From Dipylidium caninum (taxonomy: Eukaryota > Platyhelminthes > Cestoda > Cyclophyllidea > Dipylidiidae), in assembly GCA_017562135.1 (NCBI GenBank), contig QEYB01000290.1:930001-994000 (forward strand): DNA of 64,000 bases, given 5' to 3'. The position numbers and the translations under genes are program-made. A model generated the notes under the pieces. It saw nothing but the letters and a program-made list of their open reading frames with translations, was not told the origin of the DNA and made no database searches. Shown piece after piece: positions 63,285-64,000 of the stretch (its first letter is position 1; each line of letters starts with the position of its first letter).

Positions 63285-64000
63285 TGCGCGCTACTTGGAA
63301 GACTCGGGGGCGCGGACGAGATCGGCCGGTCTATGACAGTGACGTATGTCCATGATGCTTCTGTTCTGGCGGACCAACCAACTCTTGGGACTAACGTCTG
63401 GACGATGTGTTGACTTGTGTGCTATTGTATTGCTATATTAAGTTGTGTACAGATGTTACCCAAAAATAAATGTTCCTAGCCAAATGCCTAGTCATTTAAT
63501 TAGTGACGCGCATGACTCCTCACAGGGAACAAGATTGCGGACCCGGGCGCCTCCTCGTGGCTACCGCCTGGGTCGGAGAGCTTGCCCGCCCAGCTAAGAC
63601 CTGGGTCACCCCCCCCCCCGGGGATCACAGGGTGGCTCTCGCCCGGGGTGTTCCCAGCCATTGTGCTGGGGCTGAGGTCGCTGCCTCAGTATTCCTCGAC
63701 CAGGTCTGAAGGGAGCGGTGGATAAATGCATGGAAACGGTACGGAGGTTGGGCGTCTTCGGACCTCTCAAAGAAATGGAGATTATGTACATCCTCTCCAA
63801 ACCTAACTGACCTTTCCATGCTTCAGCTTGCATTCTGTGCTTGTTGTGTTGCATCCTTGTTATATGTACAGTTGCTCCCAAAAATAAATGTTAAGGCAGC
63901 TGGGAACTTTCATATTACAGGTAACGAGAGCGGTACGTACCAGAAGTCTTGGGTTTCGACCGCTCGGTGGAGATTTGGAACATCGAACTGCTAAAACGAA
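63285..64000 (+). repeat. terminal-repeat (TRIM-like) element, edge-truncated
   Basis: A 16-base block, CCCAAAAATAAATGTT, occurs at 63459-63474 and 63877-63892, both preceded by a near-identical TGTACAG(a/t)TG stretch. Each copy ends in a polyadenylation signal, as long terminal repeats do. Between them is a GC-rich, non-coding stretch with no gag or pol. The whole unit is under 1 kb. This layout fits a terminal-repeat retrotransposon in miniature, a class known to be abundant in taeniid tapeworms; I cannot confirm identity with the described family. The right boundary may lie outside the window. Confidence 0.5.

Overview
This is a eukaryotic window, most likely from a flatworm and probably a tapeworm (cestode). 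The evidence is intron-rich genes that mix introns of about 30-110 bp with kilobase introns, about 42% GC by eye, decayed mariner transposons, a compact terminal-repeat element, and gene content typical of invertebrates. The organism is an inference; no marker gene proves it. Almost every real gene is split, so the exon models below were built by joining reading frames across GT-AG sites with matching phase.

Left part (1-14.7 kb): a redox-dead thioredoxin-fold protein lies on the minus strand (2.4-3.5 kb). About 8.5 kb without recognisable genes follows. Then come a small divergent homeodomain gene (12.0-13.0 kb) and an unidentified 210-residue protein (13.97-14.68 kb) behind a dense CCAAT/E2F-like/TATA promoter.

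Middle part (14.9-37.2 kb): an eIF4A3-like DEAD-box helicase occupies the minus strand from 22.2 to 14.9 kb. Its 4.1-kb last intron holds two mariner fossils and a GC-rich palindromic segment. A Ly6/quiver-like GPI-anchored protein (plus) and a three-finger C2H2 protein (minus) converge at 24-27 kb. A promoter and possible first exon point leftward at 30.5 kb. Two genes for mitochondrial proteins lie head to tail about 0.1-0.2 kb apart at 32.3-37.1 kb: a TMEM70-like protein with an apparent frameshift, and the Obg GTPase MTG2/GTPBP5.

Right part (37.2-64 kb): there is an inverted pair of an unknown ~0.5-kb repeat (37.6 and 43.5 kb). Between the two copies lie a tiny secreted-peptide gene with a textbook TATA/CCAAT promoter (40.6 kb) and a third mariner fossil. 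A complete nine-exon splicing factor SF1 gene follows (45.9-48.3 kb). A large multi-exon gene then fills the minus strand from about 62.7 to below 49.8 kb. It encodes tandem PLAT domains (LOXHD1-like) with apparent beta-trefoil segments. The right edge carries a terminal-repeat (TRIM-like) element.

Functional links are modest. SF1 and eIF4A3-type helicases both act in mRNA maturation, and TMEM70 and MTG2 both act in mitochondria and may be co-transcribed. The rest appear to be independent genes.
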